Assembly: GCA_021162905.1 (NCBI GenBank)
Contig: JAGGXT010000105.1
Span: 1-16,680, forward strand
Origin: Candidatus Odinarchaeota archaeon
Lineage (GTDB): Archaea > Asgardarchaeota > JAGGXT01
DNA length: 16,680 bases
Direction: 5' to 3'
The notes beneath the pieces are model-generated. The model saw nothing but the letters and a program-made list of their open reading frames with translations. It was not told where the DNA came from and did no database searches. The translations under genes were made by a program, and so were the position numbers. Positions 14,025-16,680 of this stretch are shown piece by piece (the stretch's first letter is position 1; each line of letters starts with the position of its first letter).

Positions 14025-15425
14025 TTGGTAGTGTATTGCAATCAGTGCGGCGTAGAACCAGCAGAGTATATATGTACAAATTGCAAAAAAGTGTTTTGCC
14101 AAAAATGTACAAATAGTAAAGAGATCACTTTTCAATTCTGCAATAAATGTGGCAGTACTAATGTCCAAGAAGTTAATACTGGAAACATACATTTTATGAT
14201 TTGTCTTGATTGTGGCTCTAGAAATATTAGCATTGGAAATCGAATAAGTAGACTTTGCCCTATTTGTAAAAAAGAAGTAAGAAACATAAACCTCTTGTGG
14301 AAAGAGATTAATTCTACTTTTAGGGAGTTAGTATCTAAATTAACAAAATTTATACAGCCTCTTTCAGAGATAATTGTTGAGTTAAAAAATTCAAAAGAAA
14401 AACTCGTAGCCCTCAGAGACCAAGGCTTTTTTATTGATATAGATGTTGATAGGCAGCTTATGGACTTAAATCTTATGATAAATAAAGCAATAAAAGAAAT
14501 AGAAACACACTTAGATATCCTTCTAGGAAGCGATATAAACATAATAGATGATAAAGATTTTTACTTTAGCAACCCTAACGAATTTACAAATTTAACAAAT
14601 AATGTTGAAAATATGCGAAGAATTGTAAATAATCTTATTAGATATTCGAAGGTAATTGTTGAAGAAGCGAACTCAAGGATCCCCGATATTCATGAAAAAA
14701 TAATAAGAATTCAAGAATTCAAAAATTATATAACAAAAATCAAGGATACGCTGAACATAACTCCTAACGAAATGATTCTTGGATATTTTGATTTTGAGCT
14801 TCGTGGCAGTGATTTTTTAGATGCTAAGGGACAGCTTAAACTAGTAATATCCGATAGACAGTGGATACTGCTTAAAAAAAACAGTAAAGTGGTCTCATTA
14901 GATCCAGAACAAATACTTTCCATTAATATTGTTGGTATAGTTCGAAAGAGGTGTAGAATTCAAACAACGCTTGGATTTATCGATGCAAAATTTAATGATG
15001 CTAATTTAAGGAGATTTGAAAATCTATTTAATAGAATTAAGTATGATAGTAATCTACGAGAATCATTAGTTTTTCAGTCAGTTACAACAATAGCTTTTGA
15101 ACCAGAATTATCAAATGTAAAAACGAAACTATCTGAATTAGTAAAAAAATTAAGAAATCCCAGGGTTCGTAAGGTTTCTATTGATAAATTACATAATAAA
15201 CCACATGAAATACCTCTTATTCCAGACACTACCGATTATGAAACTGAGCTTATCCGCTCATCTCTAACATTTAGGATTAATGAAATAATGCAAGAGCTTG
15301 AAAAATTAAAAAATGATTTCCAAATGGGGAAAATTCCTTATAACTATTATATAAAACGATATACCGAGCTTTATATCGAATATTTTAGATTAAAAAATGA
15401 ATTTGAAAGGTTATATGAAAGGTAA
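14025..15425 (+). CDS. Zinc-finger head, PH/GLUE-like domain and short helical tail; possible ESCRT adaptor
   Basis: The protein has 466 residues. Residues 5-81 hold twelve cysteines in CxxC pairs (5/8, 17/20, 25/28, 39/42, 60/63, 78/81). The first six resemble a B-box, the rest zinc ribbons, enough for three zinc ions. About 90-240 is helical with coiled-coil character. About 249-339 looks like a PH-superfamily fold: strands GYFDFELRG, GQLKLVISDRQWILLKKN, SLDPEQILSINIVG and RCRIQTTLGFIDAKF, then the closing helix LRRFENLFNRI. This is the strand-then-helix plan of PH, GRAM and Vps36 GLUE domains. The last 50 residues form a helical hairpin (FQMGKIPYNYYIKRYTEL and on) loosely like the Vps23 steadiness box, though such tails are common in archaeal zinc-ribbon proteins. 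It ends 24 nt from the convergent ESCRT-III gene. Domain calls beyond the cysteines are tentative. Confidence 0.65.
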   Translation: MVVYCNQCGVEPAEYICTNCKKVFCQKCTNSKEITFQFCNKCGSTNVQEVNTGNIHFMICLDCGSRNISIGNRISRLCPICKKEVRNINLLWKEINSTFRELVSKLTKFIQPLSEIIVELKNSKEKLVALRDQGFFIDIDVDRQLMDLNLMINKAIKEIETHLDILLGSDINIIDDKDFYFSNPNEFTNLTNNVENMRRIVNNLIRYSKVIVEEANSRIPDIHEKIIRIQEFKNYITKIKDTLNITPNEMILGYFDFELRGSDFLDAKGQLKLVISDRQWILLKKNSKVVSLDPEQILSINIVGIVRKRCRIQTTLGFIDAKFNDANLRRFENLFNRIKYDSNLRESLVFQSVTTIAFEPELSNVKTKLSELVKKLRNPRVRKVSIDKLHNKPHEIPLIPDTTDYETELIRSSLTFRINEIMQELEKLKNDFQMGKIPYNYYIKRYTELYIEYFRLKNEFERLYER

Positions 15426-15449
15426 TAAATGAACAAAATCCTAATTATT

Positions 15450-16154
15450 TTATTCTTTTTCTTCAGAAGCTTCTTTTTTAAGCTTTTTTAGAAGCTCTTT
15501 GATCTCTTTTTCATCGTCTGAGATAGGTGCAGTAGAACTTTCACTGATAGTCTCTTCGCGTTTAATCTCCTCTTTTTCGCTCTCTTCTGGAAGCGGCAAA
15601 CCTGCAATAGCTTCAGCAGCTATTTCCTCCTGGAGCAAATTTAGTTCTTGTTCTAATATTTCATTAGCCTCCACATCAGCTGGAATTCCTAATTGTTTAG
15701 AAAATACTCTCATTGCAGCATCAACTTGCTTACTCATAACCTTTACTTCCATAACATCTCGCACTGTTTGTTCAACAGAGGTCAATTGTGTTATTTCTTG
15801 GTAAATTTGCTTAACTTTATTAAGCTCTTGAGCAATTCTCTGCATATCAGTTGCCTGTTTTATTTTATCTAATTGCTGCTGAAGATTAAGAGCAATATTT
15901 CTATATTGATTACTCATCTTAGTGCTATAATACCACTCGCGTAAATGCTGCTTTGCAAGTTTCTCATTATTACGCTTTAGTGCTAGCTTAGCCCTCTCTC
16001 TTGACTTTAAAGCTCTTGTTTCATACTCTCTTGCTCTTGTTTCCATAAGCTCCACAGTATCTATTATTGACGCTATTGCTTCTTCTCTGGATATCTTCTT
16101 CTCTCTTTTTCCTTTTCCAAAGAGAACAGATTTTAATTTGTCTAGAACTCCCAA
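15450..16154 (-). CDS. ESCRT-III (Snf7/CdvB-family) protein, paralogue 2
   Basis: The protein has 234 residues. MGVLDKLKSVLFGKGKREKK is a basic amphipathic N-terminus like that of paralogue 1. Long helices 1-2 follow (about 23-120, charged, with ALKRNNEKLAKQHLREWYY at the hinge), then helices 3-4 with VEQTVRDVMEVKVMSKQVD and an acidic helix 5 (EANEILEQELNLLQEEI). The tail is long: GLPLPEE (185-191) resembles a MIM2 Pro motif, an acidic Ser/Thr linker follows, and EKEIKELLKKLKK (215-227) is MIM1-like. It should polymerise on membranes with paralogue 1 and be handled by Vps4. TTG at 16154 is chosen because GAGGTG lies 6 nt upstream, and the resulting N-terminus aligns with paralogue 1; the TTG at 16175 lacks such a site. 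A clear TATA box precedes it. Confidence 0.85.
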   Translation of the reverse strand: MGVLDKLKSVLFGKGKREKKISREEAIASIIDTVELMETRAREYETRALKSRERAKLALKRNNEKLAKQHLREWYYSTKMSNQYRNIALNLQQQLDKIKQATDMQRIAQELNKVKQIYQEITQLTSVEQTVRDVMEVKVMSKQVDAAMRVFSKQLGIPADVEANEILEQELNLLQEEIAAEAIAGLPLPEESEKEEIKREETISESSTAPISDDEKEIKELLKKLKKEASEEKE

Positions 16155-16160
16155 AATTTG

Positions 16161-16196
16161 CACCTCATTGGTCAAAATTTAATATACTTATATAAG
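16161..16196 (-). promoter_or_regulatory. TATA box (16196..16186) and GAGGTG ribosome binding site (16166..16161) of ESCRT-III paralogue 2
   Basis: On the minus strand CTTATATAAGT at 16196..16186 is a near-ideal archaeal TATA box. It predicts a start near 16167 and a leader of only about 13 nt carrying GAGGTG. This independently supports TTG at 16154 as start codon. Confidence 0.6.
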
Positions 16197-16274
16197 ATTG
16201 TCTTCTAATATATCCCTCACATGATGGCTAATTAATTTTTCCTTAGGGTTAGAATAATAAAATAATATCTAAAA

Positions 16275-16284
16275 ACTTAAATAT
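16275..16284 (+). promoter_or_regulatory. TATA-like box for the tRNA-Arg pair
   Basis: The element acttaaatat lies about 30-40 nt before the first tRNA base, which would give a short 5' leader for RNase P to remove. The rest of 16197..16314 shows no other recognisable element. Confidence 0.4.
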
Positions 16285-16314
16285 TGATAACCTATTTCTA
16301 CATATGAAAAATAT

Positions 16315-16389
16315 GGACCCGTAGCTCAGCTTGGATAGAGCACTGCCCTTCTAAGGCAGGGGTCGGGGGTTCGAGTCCCCCCGGGTCCG
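16315..16389 (+). tRNA. tRNA-Arg, anticodon TCT
   Basis: A full cloverleaf can be drawn: acceptor GGACCCG (16315-16321) with CGGGTCC (16382-16388); D stem GCTC/GAGC; anticodon stem CTGCC/GGCAG with loop CTTCTAA, giving anticodon TCT at 16350-16352; T stem GGGGG/CCCCC with loop TTCGAGT; discriminator G at 16389. A20 in the D loop (TTGGATA) fits arginine identity. CCA is not encoded. Eighteen of 21 stem pairs are G-C. It reads AGA (and AGG by wobble or with another tRNA). Thirteen nt separate it from the next tRNA, so both are probably made from one precursor. Confidence 0.97.
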
Positions 16390-16402
16390 CTTATTTTTAA
16401 TT

Positions 16403-16495
16403 GGGCCCGTGGCCTAGTTTGGATAAGGCGCCGGCCTTCGGAATGATAATTATGGAGAAAGCCGGAGACCCTGGGTTCAAATCCCAGCGGGCCCG
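16403..16495 (+). tRNA. tRNA-Arg, anticodon TCG, with 18-nt intron
   Basis: The cloverleaf has acceptor GGGCCCG (16403-16409) with CGGGCCC (16488-16494), D stem GCCT/AGGC, anticodon stem CCGGC (16431-16435) with GCCGG (16461-16465), T stem CTGGG/CCCAG with loop TTCAAAT, and discriminator G at 16495. The anticodon loop is interrupted after position 37; joining 16441 to 16460 gives loop CTTCGGA with anticodon TCG at 16438-16440. Nineteen of 21 stem pairs are G-C. CCA is not encoded. Removal of the intron by the archaeal splicing endonuclease is required for a normal anticodon loop. Confidence 0.95.
16442..16459 (+). other. Canonical 37/38 tRNA intron with bulge-helix-bulge
   Basis: The precursor folds into a strict bulge-helix-bulge. 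The outer helix is the anticodon stem CCGGC/GCCGG; the 3' bulge is AAA (16458-16460); the central 4-bp helix is CUUC/GGAG (16436-16439 with 16454-16457, one U-G pair). The 5' bulge is GGA (16440-16442), and the inner helix is AUGA/UUAU closed by a UAA loop. Cutting after the second base of each bulge releases exactly 16442..16459. Confidence 0.9.
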
Positions 16496-16545
16496 TAATG
16501 AAATTCTTCTAATAAACAAGCTAATTTATCCGTAAAACTTATTTA

Positions 16546-16613
16546 CTTTTATAGTTGATTGAGAATTCACGTATGATTGTTACGGAATTCTTATGTTAAA
16601 GTGTAAAATGGTG
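16546..16613 (+). promoter_or_regulatory. TATA-like box (16546..16555) and GGTG ribosome binding site (16610..16613) of the truncated last gene
   Basis: The sequence cttttatagt at 16546..16555 could start transcription near 16576. GGTG at 16610..16613 precedes the ATG pair at 16618 and 16621. The remaining bases after the tRNA show no other element. Confidence 0.4.
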
Positions 16614-16620
16614 TGCAATG

Positions 16621-16680
16621 ATGCTAAGACGCACATATATATTAGCATTATTATTGTTATTACTATTAGTTCCTCTACAG
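16621..16680 (+). CDS. Start of a secreted or membrane protein, 3' part beyond the window
   Basis: Twenty codons are visible before the edge: a basic start (MLRRTYI) followed by an unbroken Leu-rich core (LALLLLLLLVPL). This is a typical signal peptide or signal anchor. ATG at 16621 is 7 nt after GGTG; the adjoining ATG at 16618 would add one Met. Too little is present to name a product; the reading frame is open to the last base. Confidence 0.55.
   Translation, partial: MLRRTYILALLLLLLLVPLQ

Noticed and set aside
14132..14542. Open frame of 136 codons on the minus strand
   Set aside because: It lies wholly inside the zinc-finger protein gene, whose cysteine pattern is clear; the composition is that of an antisense shadow.
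14025..15425. Definite assignment as Vps36 or Vps23
   Set aside because: The PH/GLUE-like and steadiness-box-like resemblances are too weak by eye; there is no EAP30 winged-helix pair and no UEV domain.
16501..16617. Small RNA or further tRNA after the tRNA pair
   Set aside because: No cloverleaf, C/D or H/ACA boxes could be drawn; only a TATA-like element for the next gene is visible.
1..16680. CRISPR arrays, insertion sequences or prophage genes
   Set aside because: No regularly spaced direct repeats, inverted-repeat ends, transposase or phage motifs were seen.

Overview
The window is chromosomal DNA of an A+T-rich archaeon, most likely an Asgard (Promethearchaeota) lineage. The best evidence is an ESCRT gene set: a Vps25-like ESCRT-II winged-helix protein (5669..6310, minus), a Vps4 AAA ATPase with an N-terminal MIT domain (6312..7484, minus) and two ESCRT-III/Snf7-type proteins (7621..8250 plus; 15450..16154 minus). 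A recognisable Vps25 beside a Vps4 with the IRRRFEKR signature is an Asgard trait; crenarchaeal and thaumarchaeal Cdv systems have CdvB and CdvC but no Vps25. Other archaeal marks are an ether-lipid UbiA prenyltransferase, TATA boxes about 27 nt ahead of starts, GGTGAT-type ribosome binding sites, frequent TTG starts and a tRNA intron with a bulge-helix-bulge fold. The nearly all-G/C tRNA stems in an A/T-rich background suggest a thermophile. I cannot name the order or species.

Layout. 1..1456: the end of a PadR-type regulator, then a secreted, membrane-anchored alpha/alpha-toroid protein. 1473..2822 (minus): a metal-dependent amidohydrolase resembling SsnA and the TrzA/ATZ deaminases. 2934..4271: an NSUN/RsmB-type RNA m5C methyltransferase, apparently leaderless. 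4363..5676: a hydrophilic coiled-coil protein of unknown role and a zinc-ribbon Yip1-like membrane protein. 5669..8250: the vps25-vps4 pair diverging from an ESCRT-III gene. 8314..10404: a DGGGP synthase-like UbiA enzyme facing a GT-B (MurG-like) glycosyltransferase. 10490..13895: a tight run of a 117-aa unknown, trmI, and a 750-aa all-helical unknown. 14025..15425: a protein with a Cys-rich zinc-finger head, a PH/GLUE-like middle and a short helical tail, facing the second ESCRT-III gene. 16315..16495: two tRNA-Arg genes, the second with an 18-nt intron. 16621 to the edge: the signal peptide of a truncated gene.

How the parts may work together. ESCRT-III proteins polymerise on membranes, Vps4 remodels and recycles them through C-terminal tails that dock on its MIT domain, and Vps25 in eukaryotes nucleates ESCRT-III as part of ESCRT-II. 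The usual ESCRT-II partners (Vps22/Vps36, EAP30 domain), Vps28 and ubiquitin are not in this window. The zinc-finger/PH-like protein, the 750-aa helical protein and the Yip1-like protein lie close to the ESCRT genes and are the best candidates for undescribed partners, but that link rests on position and weak fold resemblance only. The lipid and RNA-modification genes look like ordinary housekeeping neighbours.

No gene-free stretch exceeds 300 bases. The longest, 16155..16314 and 13896..14024, hold promoters and no other feature I could recognise. I saw no CRISPR array, transposon, rRNA or integration site.
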